64,000 nucleotides of DNA from Celeribacter litoreus. Lineage in GTDB: Bacteria > Pseudomonadota > Alphaproteobacteria > Rhodobacterales > Rhodobacteraceae. Position numbers and translations under genes: made by a program. Shown piece by piece: positions 1-8,633 of this stretch. Location: positions 186,001 through 250,000 of the forward strand of contig NZ_JAIUFY010000005.1 in assembly GCF_020165855.1 (NCBI RefSeq), read 5' to 3'. How positions within the stretch are numbered: position 1 is the first letter of the stretch; every line of letters begins with the position of its first letter. The notes below the pieces were generated by a model. That model saw nothing but the letters and a program-made list of their open reading frames with translations. It was not told where the DNA came from and made no database searches.

Positions 1-2
1 AA

Positions 3-206
3 GCTGTTGTGGAAGGCGTGAACGTCGCCATCCGTCACACGCGTGCGACCCAAGGTGACCAGGGCGGTCGTCGTCCGGTTGCTATGCCGATCGATCTGTC
101 CAACCTCGCGCTGCTTGACGCCAACGGCAAAGCAACCCGCGTTGGTTTCAAAATGGATGGCGACAAAAAAGTTCGCTACGCCAAAACAACGGGAGACGTG
201 ATCTGA
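3..206 (+). CDS. rplX: 50S ribosomal protein L24, 3' part (rplX)
   Basis: This is the C-terminal end of ribosomal protein L24, an assembly initiator of the 50S subunit. Only the last 67 residues are inside the window; the start lies upstream. The reading frame is open from the left edge and contains the L24 stretch [16 protein letters not shown], followed by a [11 protein letters not shown] segment typical of the second half of the protein. Its TGA stop overlaps the ATG of rplE (TGATG), which implies translational coupling. The L24-L5-S14 order is that of the spc operon. Confidence 0.93.
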   Translation, partial: AVVEGVNVAIRHTRATQGDQGGRRPVAMPIDLSNLALLDANGKATRVGFKMDGDKKVRYAKTTGDVI

Positions 207-769
207 TGCTCGACACTACTGATTACACCCCGCGCCTGAAGGCAGCATACAAGGACTCGATCCGCGCTGCTCTGAAGGAAGAGTTCGGCTACAAGAACGA
301 CATGCAGATCCCGCGTCTGGACAAAATCGTTCTCAACATCGGTTGCGGTGCTGAAGCTGTGCGTGACTCCAAGAAAGCGAAATCCGCTCAGGAAGATCTC
401 ACTGCCATCGCCGGTCAAAAGGCTCTCACCACGAAAGCAAAGAAATCCATCGCTGGTTTCCGCGTTCGTGAAGATATGCCGCTTGGTGCGAAGGTTACCC
501 TTCGTGGCGACCGTATGTACGAATTCCTCGACCGTCTGATCACGATCGCAATGCCGCGCATCCGCGACTTCCGCGGTGTTTCCGGCACCTCTTTCGACGG
601 CCGTGGCAACTACGCCATGGGCATCAAAGAGCACATCGTGTTCCCTGAGATCAACTTCGACAAAGTCGATGAGGTCTGGGGTATGGACATCGTCTTCGCG
701 ACAACCGCAAAGACGGACGCAGAAGCAAAGAGCCTGTTGAAAGCTTTCAACATGCCCTTCAACAGCTAA
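206..769 (+). CDS. rplE: 50S ribosomal protein L5
   Basis: L5 binds 5S rRNA and helps form the central protuberance of the 50S subunit. The 187-residue product is a little longer than the usual 179 or so and has the L5 landmarks [10 protein letters not shown] near residue 40, a [11 protein letters not shown] segment, [13 protein letters not shown] and the C-terminal [20 protein letters not shown]. The ATG at 206 overlaps the rplX stop, so it is probably read by coupled ribosomes. It is followed after 22 bases by rpsN, in the normal spc order. Confidence 0.97.
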   Translation: MLDTTDYTPRLKAAYKDSIRAALKEEFGYKNDMQIPRLDKIVLNIGCGAEAVRDSKKAKSAQEDLTAIAGQKALTTKAKKSIAGFRVREDMPLGAKVTLRGDRMYEFLDRLITIAMPRIRDFRGVSGTSFDGRGNYAMGIKEHIVFPEINFDKVDEVWGMDIVFATTAKTDAEAKSLLKAFNMPFNS

Positions 770-791
770 TCGCGCGAGGAGTTTATAGAAC

Positions 792-1097
792 ATGGCTAAG
801 AAATCCATGATCGCCCGTGAGCGCAAGCGCGAGAAGCTGGTGGCACAATACGCCGCTAAGCGCGCTGCTCTCAAAGAGGTTATCTACGACCAAGAGAAGC
901 CGATGGAAGAGCGTTTCCGCGCTTCCCTGAAGCTTGCAGAACTGCCGCGCAACAGCTCGGCTACCCGTCTTCACAACCGTTGTCAGCTGACAGGTCGTCC
1001 TCACGCTTACTACCGTAAGCTGAAGGTCTCCCGTATCATGCTGCGGGAACTCGGCTCTTTCGGCCAGATCCCTGGTCTCGTGAAATCCAGCTGGTAA
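792..1097 (+). CDS. rpsN: 30S ribosomal protein S14
   Basis: S14 sits in the head of the 30S subunit. At 101 residues this is the long, zinc-free form: it has the [19 protein letters not shown] block near residues 62-82 but no CxxC pairs. The start follows the leader GAGGAGTTTATAGAAC, which gives a good Shine-Dalgarno sequence. The gene lies between rplE and rpsH with gaps of 22 and 13 bases, as expected for one transcript. Confidence 0.97.
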   Translation: MAKKSMIARERKREKLVAQYAAKRAALKEVIYDQEKPMEERFRASLKLAELPRNSSATRLHNRCQLTGRPHAYYRKLKVSRIMLRELGSFGQIPGLVKSSW

Positions 1098-1110
1098 GGA
1101 GGGCACAGAT

Positions 1111-1503
1111 ATGAACGATCCTATCGGCGATATGCTCACCCGTATCCGCAACGCCCAACTCCGTGGCAAATCCACCGTCTCCACGCCGGCTTCCAAGCTG
1201 CGCGCATGGGTTCTGGATGTGCTGCTCGATGAAGGCTACATTCGTGGCTACGAAAAAGGCGTCGATGCCGCGGGTCACCCGACCCTCGAAATCAGCCTGA
1301 AATACTTCGAAGGCACCCCGGTCATTCGTGAACTGAAGCGGGTCTCCAAACCCGGTCGTCGCGTATACCTCGGTGTCAAAGACATTCCGTCCGTCCGTCA
1401 GGGCCTCGGCGTGTCGATTGTCTCCACCCCTAAAGGTGTGATGTCGGACGCAAACGCTCGTGCCAACAATGTTGGTGGCGAAGTGCTTTGCACCGTCTTC
1501 TAA
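1111..1503 (+). CDS. rpsH: 30S ribosomal protein S8
   Basis: S8 is a primary 16S rRNA binding protein and, in enterobacteria, the translational repressor of the spc operon. The 130-residue product starts with [15 protein letters not shown] and ends with the conserved GGEVLCTVF after [15 protein letters not shown] strong AAGGAGG-type site lies about ten bases before the ATG. Whether S8 feedback works here cannot be read from the sequence. Confidence 0.97.
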   Translation: MNDPIGDMLTRIRNAQLRGKSTVSTPASKLRAWVLDVLLDEGYIRGYEKGVDAAGHPTLEISLKYFEGTPVIRELKRVSKPGRRVYLGVKDIPSVRQGLGVSIVSTPKGVMSDANARANNVGGEVLCTVF

Positions 1504-1515
1504 GGAGGTCTTTCG

Positions 1516-2049
1516 ATGTCTCGTATTGGTAAGAAACCGGTCGACCTGCCCAGCGGCGTTTCCGCCTCTGTGTCCGGCCAGACCATCGAAGTGAAGGGCC
1601 CGAAAGGCACTCACTCCTTCACCGCAACGGACGACGTGACCATCGCTGTCGAAGACAACACCGTCACCGTCACCCCGCGTGGTAAATCCAAGCGTGCTCG
1701 CCAGCAGTGGGGCATGTCCCGCACGATGGTCGCCAACATGGTGACCGGCGTCAGCACTGGCTTCAAAAAAGAGCTCGAGATCAACGGTGTTGGTTATCGT
1801 GCTCAGATGCAGGGCAACACGCTCAAACTCAACCTGGGTTACTCCCACGAAGTGAACTTCGAAGTTCCGGCTGGCATCACTGTCACCGCCGCGAAACCGA
1901 CCGAGATCACTGTCGAGGGTTCTGACCCGCAACTCGTCGGTCAAGTTGCGGCTAACATCCGCGAATGGCGCAAGCCGGAGCCTTACAAAGGCAAAGGTAT
2001 CAAATACAAAGACGAGTACATCTTCCGCAAGGAAGGGAAGAAGAAGTAA
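1516..2049 (+). CDS. rplF: 50S ribosomal protein L6
   Basis: L6 lies near the factor-binding site of the 50S subunit. The 177-residue protein has the two-domain L6 pattern: [14 protein letters not shown] at the N-terminus, and the C-terminal RNA-binding end containing [19 protein letters not shown] followed by a basic tail. TAAGGAGG directly precedes the start. The gene is in its standard place between rpsH and rplR. Confidence 0.97.
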   Translation: MSRIGKKPVDLPSGVSASVSGQTIEVKGPKGTHSFTATDDVTIAVEDNTVTVTPRGKSKRARQQWGMSRTMVANMVTGVSTGFKKELEINGVGYRAQMQGNTLKLNLGYSHEVNFEVPAGITVTAAKPTEITVEGSDPQLVGQVAANIREWRKPEPYKGKGIKYKDEYIFRKEGKKK

Positions 2050-2060
2050 GGACGCTCATC

Positions 2061-2420
2061 ATGGCAAACAGCAAACGTACACTGTTTCTGAAACGCCGCA
2101 TGCGCGTTCGGAACAAACTTCGGAAGAACAATGTCGGCAAGCTTCGCCTGTCGATCCATCGTTCGAACAAGAACATCAGCGCTCAGCTGATCGACGACGT
2201 TCAAGGCAAAACCCTCGCATCTGCCTCCACTCTGGAGAAAGATCTGGGCGTAGTTGGCAAGAACAACGTCGATGCCGCCGCCAAAGTTGGCGCAGCAATC
2301 GCAGAGCGCGCGAAGAAAGCCGGCGTCGAAGAGTGCTACTTCGACCGTGGTGGCTTCCTCTTCCACGGCAAAGTGAAGGCTCTGGCCGACGCTGCGCGTG
2401 AAGGTGGTCTGAAGTTCTAA
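2061..2420 (+). CDS. rplR: 50S ribosomal protein L18
   Basis: L18 carries 5S rRNA into the 50S subunit together with L5. The reading frame is open upstream to 1965, but the true start is the ATG at 2061. From there the product is 119 residues, the family length, and begins [20 protein letters not shown]. Landmarks are [18 protein letters not shown] and the C-terminal [31 protein letters not shown] leader serves as ribosome binding site. Confidence 0.96.
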   Translation: MANSKRTLFLKRRMRVRNKLRKNNVGKLRLSIHRSNKNISAQLIDDVQGKTLASASTLEKDLGVVGKNNVDAAAKVGAAIAERAKKAGVEECYFDRGGFLFHGKVKALADAAREGGLKF

Positions 2421-2429
2421 TCGACTTGT

Positions 2430-2482
2430 GGAGGGCGTTCGCGCCCTCCCGATGATCCAGGTCGGGCGCCCTTTCGGTGCCC
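2430..2482 (+). promoter_or_regulatory. Tandem hairpins between rplR and rpsE
   Basis: The 119-base gap between rplR and rpsE holds two adjacent stem-loops. The first (2430-2449) is an 8-bp stem GGAGGGCG closed by a TTCG tetraloop. The second (2464-2482) is a 7-bp stem GGGCGCC/GGTGCCC with a 5-base loop. Neither is followed by a T run, so they look more like RNA processing, stability or partial attenuation elements than full terminators. The function is inferred. Confidence 0.5.
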
Positions 2483-2539
2483 TTCACTAGGATCGAGTTT
2501 ATCCGGCGTAGCTACGCCACCTGTTCAAAGGAAAGTTCT

Positions 2540-3097
2540 ATGGCAGAACGTGAAAACCGCCGGGACCGTCGCGAGCGCGACGAAGCTCCGGAATTCGCCG
2601 ATCGTCTTGTTGCGATCAACCGTGTGTCCAAAACCGTGAAAGGTGGTAAGCGTTTCGGCTTCGCCGCACTCGTGGTTGTTGGCGACCAAAAAGGCCGCGT
2701 CGGCTTCGGCAAAGGTAAAGCGAAAGAGGTCCCTGAGGCCATCCGCAAAGCCACCGAGCAAGCCAAGCGTCAAATGATCCGCGTGCCGCTCAAAGAAGGC
2801 CGCACCCTGCACCACGACATGAACGGTCGTCACGGCGCAGGTAAAGTCGTCATGCGCACCGCGCCGACCGGTACTGGTATCATCGCCGGTGGTCCGATGC
2901 GTGCTGTGTTCGAAATGCTCGGCGTTCAGGACGTGGTTGCCAAATCCATTGGCTCCCAGAACCCGTACAACATGATCCGCGCCACGCTGGACGGTCTCAC
3001 CAAAGAGGCTTCCCCGCGTTCCGTGGCTCAGCGTCGTGGCAAAAAAGTCGCCGAGATTCTCCGCAAGGATGAAGCTCCGGCAGACGCCGAAGCGTAA
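2540..3097 (+). CDS. rpsE: 30S ribosomal protein S5
   Basis: S5 belongs to the decoding and accuracy centre of the 30S subunit. The frame is open from 2477, but the ATG at 2540 (after AAAGGAAAGTTCT) gives the normal N-terminus [19 protein letters not shown] and 185 residues. The S5 core is present: [36 protein letters not shown], and the [18 protein letters not shown] block near residue 145. Confidence 0.97.
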   Translation: MAERENRRDRRERDEAPEFADRLVAINRVSKTVKGGKRFGFAALVVVGDQKGRVGFGKGKAKEVPEAIRKATEQAKRQMIRVPLKEGRTLHHDMNGRHGAGKVVMRTAPTGTGIIAGGPMRAVFEMLGVQDVVAKSIGSQNPYNMIRATLDGLTKEASPRSVAQRRGKKVAEILRKDEAPADAEA

Positions 3098-3110
3098 GGA
3101 GACCTGAGAC

Positions 3111-3299
3111 ATGGCTAAAACCATCGTTGTCAAACAGATCGGTTCCCCGATCCGCCGTCCGGCCAAACAGCGTCAGACCCTCATCGGTCTCGGCCTGAAC
3201 AAAATGCACAAGACCCGTGAGCTCGAGGACACCCCGTCCGTTCGCGGCATGGTCTCGTCCATTCCGCACCTCGTCGAGATTGTCGAAGAGCGCGGCTAA
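3111..3299 (+). CDS. rpmD: 50S ribosomal protein L30
   Basis: L30 is a small 50S protein absent from some bacterial lineages. The 62-residue product has the family pattern [22 protein letters not shown] with the [19 protein letters not shown] turn. AAGGAGACCTGAGAC provides the ribosome binding site. It is the last gene before the split in the spc operon: a strong terminator follows 25 bases after its stop, rather than rplO. Confidence 0.96.
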   Translation: MAKTIVVKQIGSPIRRPAKQRQTLIGLGLNKMHKTRELEDTPSVRGMVSSIPHLVEIVEERG

Positions 3300-3324
3300 G
3301 CCGAACGTGCTTTAGAAATTGAGG

Positions 3325-3356
3325 AGCGCCTCGCTGGAAACAGCGAGGCGCTTTTC
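3325..3356 (+). terminator. Rho-independent terminator after rpmD
   Basis: A perfect 12-bp stem AGCGCCTCGCTG (3325-3336), GAAA tetraloop, and its complement (3341-3352) run into TTTTCTGTTG. This is a strong intrinsic terminator inside what is normally one operon (rpmD-rplO), so rplO-secY-adk should need a promoter of its own. Confidence 0.9.
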
Positions 3357-3607
3357 TGTTGTGTGGGCGAGTTCTGCGTCCTCGCGGCACGACATCGGAT
3401 TAATCCCCGTATTATCTCGCTGTATTAATGAGCTTTTTACGAAATCCGTCTAAAATATAATCAGTTTTAAAACTGCCTGCAAAATATGCATATCAGGGTC
3501 GCAAAAAATGGGGGATGTCGTCTGACCAGAGAGCCCATAGATGAGCGCAAGAACGACGAAATACCTGCGCCGACTCGCTGGCGCGACACAAAATTAGGAC
3601 AAGAACA
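3357..3607. other. AT-rich intergenic leader of the first DUF1127 gene
   Basis: About 250 bases without a convincing gene. The stretch 3400-3490 is clearly AT-richer than the ribosomal genes on either side (ATTAATCCCC, TTTAAAATATAATCAG) and probably holds the promoter of the DUF1127 gene at 3608, but no clean -35/-10 pair could be chosen. Confidence 0.4.
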
Positions 3608-3826
3608 ATGGCACACTACACTGATACGACCCACGCAACCCACTTTGGTCTGCGCTCCGCACTTCGTAACTGGATCGAACGCGTCCGCCACGCCTACGCA
3701 AAAGAACGTGCATACGCGGTTACCTTCAATCAACTCGACGCACTCTCCGATCACGAACTTCACGACATCGGCCTGTCGCGTTCCGACATCACCGACATCG
3801 CGCGTGCAACCGCTGCTCGCGTCTAA
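3608..3826 (+). CDS. DUF1127 domain small protein (first copy)
   Basis: This 72-residue protein carries the DUF1127 motif at its C-terminus: ALSDHELHDIGLSRSDITDIAR, written here as ALSDHELHDIG followed by LSRSDI. DUF1127 proteins are short, basic and arginine-rich; in other alphaproteobacteria some are linked to RNA turnover and to phosphate and carbon metabolism. No catalytic residues are expected. The start follows AGGACAAGAACA, a reasonable ribosome binding site. A second DUF1127 gene lies 388 bases downstream; a short ORF and a terminator separate them. The presence of the family is clear, but the role here is unknown. Confidence 0.88.
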   Translation: MAHYTDTTHATHFGLRSALRNWIERVRHAYAKERAYAVTFNQLDALSDHELHDIGLSRSDITDIARATAARV

Positions 3827-3857
3827 AGCGCACTCTGTATCGAGAAGGTTCCTGTAG

Positions 3858-3986
3858 ATGCAAATCGCTGTTTCCTCCCCGCTGGCACTTCGCCCCTTCG
3901 CAGCAATTCTGAAAATTGTTGCCGACATGTTTGCTCAAGATCCTGCGCCAAGCTGGACGGAATACCTTCGAGAGACCCAGAAATAA
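3858..3986 (+). CDS. Possible 42-residue small protein
   Basis: A short frame starts with ATG 31 bases after the DUF1127 stop and ends 35 bases before a strong terminator, so it would sit in the same transcript. The product begins MQIAVSSPLALRPFAAILKI and ends SWTEYLRETQK. It has a hydrophobic/basic first half, a WTEYLRE tail and no recognised domain. The ribosome binding site is weak (GAAGG about 12 bases upstream). The position between promoter and terminator and the sensible codon choice support it. It could also be untranslated 3' RNA. Confidence 0.45.
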   Translation: MQIAVSSPLALRPFAAILKIVADMFAQDPAPSWTEYLRETQK

Positions 3987-4021
3987 TTTGTGCTTTAATG
4001 GTTCCCCCTCGGGACAAACGG

Positions 4022-4051
4022 ACACCCCGCAGGCCACTGCGGGGTGTTTTG
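4022..4051 (+). terminator. Intrinsic terminator after the first DUF1127 transcript
   Basis: An 11-bp perfect stem ACACCCCGCAG (4022-4032), loop GCCA, and its complement CTGCGGGGTGT (4037-4047) end in TTTTG. It closes the transcript of the first DUF1127 gene and the small ORF. Confidence 0.88.
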
Positions 4052-4214
4052 CGTTTGAGAGCGATGCCTTGCAAGTTTTGCATGGCGGAAAGCTTGAAAG
4101 GGAGGTGGTCGCTTTCTGCGTTGCGGCATAAGTTGCTGGAAAGGGAGTGAGGAACCGAACCAAAGTTTAGCTCCAATGTGGCCCCGAGAGGCGCACAACG
4201 TAAAGGATCCTCCC

Positions 4215-4469
4215 ATGGCTTTCGCAGCTTTCCATCTTCCGCAGACACCGCTTACAAATCATATCGCCGCCTTCGCGCATGGACTTGCTGAAACCATTTC
4301 CGGCATTGCCCAAGGGTTCACAGCGGTCCGCAAGATGGAGCAAGAAGCCCACCGCCTGAATGCAAAGTCGAACCGCGAGCTTCAAGAGATGGGCATCTCC
4401 CGAGCCGAAGTGCGCACGGTCGCAGCGCGCCGCGCGATGGGTCTCAAGGATCTGACTGAAAACGGCTGA
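4215..4469 (+). CDS. DUF1127 domain small protein (second copy)
   Basis: The frame is open from 4176, but the ATG at 4215, seven bases after AAGGATC, is the likely start and gives 84 residues. The C-terminal half has the DUF1127 signature in the form LNAKSNRELQEMGISRAEV. The N-terminal half (residues 1-40) is a variable, mildly hydrophobic stretch. It has its own terminator on both sides, so it is an independent transcription unit rather than part of the ribosomal operon. The function is unknown; an RNA-related or stress role is a family-level guess only. Confidence 0.85.
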   Translation: MAFAAFHLPQTPLTNHIAAFAHGLAETISGIAQGFTAVRKMEQEAHRLNAKSNRELQEMGISRAEVRTVAARRAMGLKDLTENG

Positions 4470-4481
4470 CGACCAGAGATA

Positions 4482-4516
4482 AAAATGCCTCGCGTCGATG
4501 TGGCGGGAGGCATTTT
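4482..4516. terminator. Terminator between the second DUF1127 gene and the RTX-like gene
   Basis: The arms AAAATGCCTC (4482-4491) and GAGGCATTTT (4507-4516) form a perfect 10-bp stem with a partly paired 15-base loop. A and T runs on opposite sides allow it to work in both directions; the convergent RTX-like gene ends at 4627. Confidence 0.75.
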
Positions 4517-4626
4517 ACCCACCGCGGGCCTGCCTGAAACTCGCTTAGGGAGATGGAGCAGATTTTTGCGCCCGCTCCATACGTTTTGGTCCGCGTCTTA
4601 GTTGTCGCTAGCTTGAGCGCCGCGTA

Positions 4627-5535
4627 TCAGAAAAAGATAAACATGTCGTCGATCGCGTAGCCAGACCCACTGCCGCTTGCTCCTCCGTGATGGGTGCCGC
4701 CGTCGGTGATGTTGAATTCCACCCTATCAACCGAGTCAAAGATGGCGTCGTTCAGTTTAACGTACTGGTTTTCGGCATAGTCGAACGTGATGACCTGATT
4801 TCCAATCAGCGCACTGTCATCATATCCGCTAATGGTGATCTCCATACCATCGCGCCATGCCGCAGATACGTAAAATGACTCGAAGTCGAAATTGTCTTCC
4901 GCTTCGATGTAGGCTCGACCACTGCCCTTGATGATGTTGTCGCCGCTGTTGGGGACGTATCCGGTCTCATAGTTTTCGTCGAACTCGTCCGTCTCTTTGA
5001 CGAAAAATCCACCCCAGTCGATGCCTGCGTAGCCATCCTCCATTCGGGCCGTATCTTCGCTTGGTAGGTCGATATCATCGAAGTCCAACAGAGTTCCTGT
5101 GGGGGCGGGCTCTGCAAAGATGAAGTCGTCTTCATCGATGGAGACATTCCCCAGTATTCTGAAGGTCGCCTCTTCAATCTTGACGAAGGTGTCTCCACCC
5201 CGATGTCCGACCCTGATCTCGGACATGTCGGTCAGATCAAGTCCGGAGACATTGAAACGGTCGGTGCCGGCTTGCCAATCAAGGATCGTCGTGTGACCGC
5301 TAGATCCTTCCAGTGGAGCAAAGTAGTCAGCTCCACTTCCGCCAAGAACAACGTTAGGGCCGTTTCCCGCGTAAAAGAAGTCGCTTCCTGATCCGAGCTT
5401 TACTTTATCAAACTGATTTCCTCCGACGACGATGTCATCGCCTCCGAGGCTATTGTAGGCATTGTTCTTATCGTGTGCGCCTTCGAGATAGTCGTCTCCC
5501 ATTGTCCCACGGTAGAGATTGTACTTAATCGCCAC
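4627..5535 (-). CDS. RTX-like calcium-binding protein with C-terminal jelly-roll-like module
   Basis: The 302-residue acidic protein lies antisense to the surrounding ribosomal genes. Residues 10-75 hold degenerate haemolysin-type glycine/aspartate repeats (MGDDYLEGA, LGGDDIVVGG, LGSGSDFF, LGGSGADYF). The C-terminal part (about 145-302) has the GYAGIDWGGFFV, AAWRDGMEITISGYDD and FDSVDRVEFN pattern that also occurs in many roseobacter and PEP-CTERM extracellular proteins and looks like a beta-sandwich. There is no signal peptide, and the RTX repeats suggest type I secretion through the C-terminus, but no transporter genes are nearby. The ATG follows AAAGGAGTAACG on the minus strand. Extracellular adhesion or sugar binding is inference. 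Confidence 0.75.
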   Translation of the reverse strand: MAIKYNLYRGTMGDDYLEGAHDKNNAYNSLGGDDIVVGGNQFDKVKLGSGSDFFYAGNGPNVVLGGSGADYFAPLEGSSGHTTILDWQAGTDRFNVSGLDLTDMSEIRVGHRGGDTFVKIEEATFRILGNVSIDEDDFIFAEPAPTGTLLDFDDIDLPSEDTARMEDGYAGIDWGGFFVKETDEFDENYETGYVPNSGDNIIKGSGRAYIEAEDNFDFESFYVSAAWRDGMEITISGYDDSALIGNQVITFDYAENQYVKLNDAIFDSVDRVEFNITDGGTHHGGASGSGSGYAIDDMFIFF

Positions 5536-5859
5536 TCGTTACTCCTTTACCAATAAACAACTCGCTGAATGAGTATGAGGTTATATTTTCAAGGGGGAAG
5601 GGGCTAGAGAAGCTTTTGCTTCAAGCCCGGCTTGGCGGATGCGTATGGAGCGCTGCACAAATCAACGGCTCCTTTTTCTCAGGTGAGCGGACGATTTGCT
5701 ATTGATTTGATCGCTCCGGGTTTCTCAACGAAGCCTTGATCCATGTGTCGTGAGGGTCTATACGCCCCCAGTGGACAAGTGTGTCCATAAGAATCAACAC
5801 ATGTAAGCCGTGGTTGCCCGCTCCGTCGCTGGAGGGCACATCCGGCAAGGAGAAGCGAC
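5536..5859. other. Intergenic region before rplO, presumed rplO promoter
   Basis: About 320 bases between the divergent RTX-like gene and rplO. It must hold the RTX-like gene's promoter on the minus strand and, given the terminators upstream, a promoter for rplO-secY-adk. A loose plus-strand candidate is TTGATC near 5736 with CTATAC about 16 bases on; it is weak and unproven. No ORF of note was seen. Confidence 0.35.
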
Positions 5860-6336
5860 ATGAAATTGCATGAACTGCGCGACAACGAAGGCGCAACCAA
5901 AAAACGCATGCGCGTTGGCCGTGGCCCGGGTTCGGGCAAAGGTAAAATGGGTGGCCGTGGTATCAAAGGTCAGAAATCCCGTTCCGGTGTGGCGATCAAA
6001 GGCTACGAGGGTGGCCAGATGCCGCTCTACCAGCGTCTTCCGAAGCGCGGCTTCAACAAGCCGAACGCAAAGAAATTTGCTGTTGTGAACCTCGGCCTCA
6101 TCGAGAAATTCATCGAAGCTGGCAAACTCGACGCTGCGAACGTCACCGAGGACACCCTCGTTGCATCCGGTCTCGTTCGTCGCAAGCTCGACGGCATCCG
6201 CGTTCTCGCGAAGGGCGACGTCAAATCCAAACTGACGATCTCCGTAACCGGCGCTTCCAAATCGGCAATTGAAGCCGTTGAAAAAGCAGGCGGTTCGCTC
6301 TCCGTGGCAGCAAAGGCCGACGCGGCAGCCGAATAA
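5860..6336 (+). CDS. rplO: 50S ribosomal protein L15
   Basis: L15 is a late-assembly 50S protein. The 158-residue product opens [20 protein letters not shown], with the glycine-rich [20 protein letters not shown] block and [18 protein letters not shown], all characteristic of L15. CAAGGAGAAGCGAC gives a strong ribosome binding site. Here L15 starts a second spc segment with secY and adk, separated from rpmD by the inserted region. Confidence 0.97.
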   Translation: MKLHELRDNEGATKKRMRVGRGPGSGKGKMGGRGIKGQKSRSGVAIKGYEGGQMPLYQRLPKRGFNKPNAKKFAVVNLGLIEKFIEAGKLDAANVTEDTLVASGLVRRKLDGIRVLAKGDVKSKLTISVTGASKSAIEAVEKAGGSLSVAAKADAAAE

Positions 6337-6384
6337 GGCTTGAGGCAAGGGGATACACCCCTTAAATCATGCTTAAGTTTTCCA

Positions 6385-6420
6385 AGCGCCGCCCCCCGGA
6401 AAACCCGGACGGGCGGCGCT
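6385..6420 (+). promoter_or_regulatory. GC-rich hairpin between rplO and secY
   Basis: The arms AGCGCCGCCC (6385-6394) and GGGCGGCGCT (6411-6420) pair perfectly over 10 bp with a 16-base loop that can itself fold (CCCGG..CCGG). No T run follows (GACGTGATTAG), so read-through to secY is expected. It probably acts as a stability or processing element, or a partial attenuator. Confidence 0.6.
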
Positions 6421-6441
6421 GACGTGATTAGAGAGACCTAA

Positions 6442-7800
6442 ATGGCATCCGCAGCAGAACAAATGGCGGCGAACCTCGACTGGGGCACCTTCGGGAAAGC
6501 CAAAGAGCTTCGCCAACGCATCGTTTTCACCATCGGCCTATTGATTGTTTACCGTCTCGGGACCTTCATTCCGGTTCCTGGCATCGACGGTAACGCGCTT
6601 CGCGACTTTATGGAGCAAGCCGCCTCTGGTCTTGGTGGTATCCTGTCCATGTTCACCGGCGGCGCCTTGGGCCGTATGGGTATCTTCGCCCTCGGGATCA
6701 TGCCGTACATCTCGGCCTCCATTATCGTGCAGCTGATGACCTCAATGGTTCCGTCGCTCGAAAACCTCAAGAAAGAGGGTGAGGCGGGTCGTAAGAAGAT
6801 CAACCAATACACGCGTTTCGGCACGGTCGCTCTTGCGCTGTTCCAAGCCTACGGCCTCGCGGCCTCTCTCGAAGCGGGCAACCTCGCCCACGATCCGGGC
6901 TGGTATTTCCGCGCTGGCGTCGTGATCACCCTCGTTGGTGGCACCATGTTCCTGATGTGGCTCGGTGAGCAGATTACCAACCGCGGCATCGGCAACGGTA
7001 TCTCTCTCATCATCTTCGTCGGCATCGTCGCCGAGATTCCGGGTGCACTCGCTCAGTTCTTTGCATCAGGCCGTTCTGGCGCGATCTCTCCGCTCGTGAC
7101 CCTGATCGTCATTGTGATGATTGTTGCTGTGATTGCCTTTGTCGTGTTCATGGAACGCGCGCTTCGCAAGGTGCATATCCAGTATCCGCGTCGCCAACAG
7201 GGCATGAAGATCTATGACGCCCAGTCGTCTCACCTTCCGATCAAGGTGAACCCAGCTGGTGTGATCCCTGCGATCTTCGCGTCTTCCCTTCTGCTTCTGC
7301 CGACCACCATCGCGACCTTCTCTGGTCAGTCCGATGTAGGTCCGGTGATGTCGACGATCCTCGCCTACTTCGGCCCGGGTCAACCGCTTTACCTTCTATT
7401 CTTCACGGCAATGATCGTCTTCTTTGCCTATTTCTATACGGCCAACGTTGCCTTCAAATCCGAAGACGTTGCCAAGAACCTGAAGAACCAGAACGGCTTC
7501 ATTCCTGGCATTCGCCCGGGGAAGAAAACCGAGGAGCACCTCGATTATATCGTGGCACGTCTTCTCGTGATCGGGTCCGCATATCTCGCTGCTGTTTGTC
7601 TGCTGCCTGAGATCCTGCGGGGCCAGTTCGCCATTCCATTCTATTTTGGCGGCACTTCGGTGTTGATTGTGGTATCGGTGACGATGGACACAATTCAACA
7701 AGTCCAATCCCACCTGCTGGCTCACCAGTATGAGGGGCTGATCGAGAAATCTCAGCTGCGCGGGAGGAAGCGCAGCAAAAGAGGGACAACAAGACGATGA
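6442..7800 (+). CDS. secY: Preprotein translocase subunit SecY
   Basis: SecY is the channel-forming core of the Sec translocon in the inner membrane. The 452-residue protein has ten predicted membrane segments. It shows the family motifs [13 protein letters not shown] near residue 35, [14 protein letters not shown] near 95, the plug and lateral-gate regions, and the cytosolic loop [18 protein letters not shown] near 355-375. The C-terminal tail is basic. It overlaps adk by four bases (ATGA), consistent with the usual secY-adk coupling. Confidence 0.98.
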   Translation: MASAAEQMAANLDWGTFGKAKELRQRIVFTIGLLIVYRLGTFIPVPGIDGNALRDFMEQAASGLGGILSMFTGGALGRMGIFALGIMPYISASIIVQLMTSMVPSLENLKKEGEAGRKKINQYTRFGTVALALFQAYGLAASLEAGNLAHDPGWYFRAGVVITLVGGTMFLMWLGEQITNRGIGNGISLIIFVGIVAEIPGALAQFFASGRSGAISPLVTLIVIVMIVAVIAFVVFMERALRKVHIQYPRRQQGMKIYDAQSSHLPIKVNPAGVIPAIFASSLLLLPTTIATFSGQSDVGPVMSTILAYFGPGQPLYLLFFTAMIVFFAYFYTANVAFKSEDVAKNLKNQNGFIPGIRPGKKTEEHLDYIVARLLVIGSAYLAAVCLLPEILRGQFAIPFYFGGTSVLIVVSVTMDTIQQVQSHLLAHQYEGLIEKSQLRGRKRSKRGTTRR

Positions 7801-8372
7801 ATATTATTCTGCTTGGACCGCCGGGCGCGGGCAAAGGCACACAGGCGCAGCGTCTCGTGGAGGAGCGAGGCATGGTGCAACTTTCCACCGGAGATATGCT
7901 GCGTGCGGCAAAGACCTCTGGCACGGAAATGGGCAAAAAAGTTGCCGCGATCATGGACGCAGGTCAGCTCGTGACCGACGAGATCGTGATCGGCCTTATT
8001 GCTGAACAGCTCGAGAAGGGCTCCGAAGGGGGCTTCATCTTCGACGGCTTTCCGCGCACCCTTGGTCAGGCAGATGCACTTGATGCGCTGCTCGCTGAAA
8101 AGGGCCAGAAACTCGATGCTGTGGTTCAGCTCGAAGTGGACGACGAAACCCTCGTGAAGCGTATCGTCAACCGCGCTGCTGAAGCTGTCGCTGCTGGCAA
8201 GGAAGCCCGCGCAGACGACAACGAAGAGAGCGTCAAGATTCGCTTGATGGAATACTACAAAAAGACCTCTCCGCTGATCGGCTACTACTATGCCAAAGCG
8301 GACCTGAAGACGGTCGACGGCCTCCAGTCCATGGACGAAGTGGCCGCAGGGATTGCAGAAGCGCTGGCGTGA
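7797..8372 (+). CDS. adk: Adenylate kinase
   Basis: Adenylate kinase interconverts ATP + AMP and 2 ADP in the cytosol. The 191-residue product carries the P-loop [14 protein letters not shown] at residues 7-20, the AMP-site segment [10 protein letters not shown] and the [14 protein letters not shown] motif. The LID is short and has no zinc-binding cysteines. Its ATG overlaps the secY stop. A hairpin follows 25 bases after the stop. Confidence 0.97.
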   Translation: MNIILLGPPGAGKGTQAQRLVEERGMVQLSTGDMLRAAKTSGTEMGKKVAAIMDAGQLVTDEIVIGLIAEQLEKGSEGGFIFDGFPRTLGQADALDALLAEKGQKLDAVVQLEVDDETLVKRIVNRAAEAVAAGKEARADDNEESVKIRLMEYYKKTSPLIGYYYAKADLKTVDGLQSMDEVAAGIAEALA

Positions 8373-8397
8373 GCCGACGTCTTGCAGAAGAGAGTAG

Positions 8398-8428
8398 AGG
8401 GCAGCAATCACCGCTGCCCTTTCTATTT
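8398..8428 (+). terminator. Probable terminator after adk
   Basis: An 8-bp stem AGGGCAGC (8398-8405) pairs with GCTGCCCT (8413-8420) across a 7-base loop and is followed by TTCTATTT. It is a modest intrinsic terminator that separates adk from the alpha operon. Confidence 0.65.
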
Positions 8429-8633
8429 GAGGCAAAGGCAGCCATAAGGCCTTGACCCTCGCACGATTCGCATCTATGGCACACCATCCCTTTAGGGGTA
8501 AAAGATTCGCAAACGGGCAGCTCCCGTTTCAATCGTCACCTGAATTCAGCTGTTGCTCGCTTGCTTTGCCTTGCGAGCTTCCGTTGTGAAAAAAGGTTCC
8601 GGGACTACGGAACCGCAACGAAAGGAAAATAAC
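8429..8633. promoter_or_regulatory. Leader region of rpsM with small hairpin
   Basis: About 200 bases between the adk terminator and rpsM. A 7-bp hairpin AAACGGG/CCCGTTT (8511-8529, loop CAGCT) lies 100 bases before the rpsM start and could be part of the leader. In other bacteria S4 represses this operon from the leader, but S4 is not encoded in this segment. The promoter is presumed, not identified. Confidence 0.4.
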
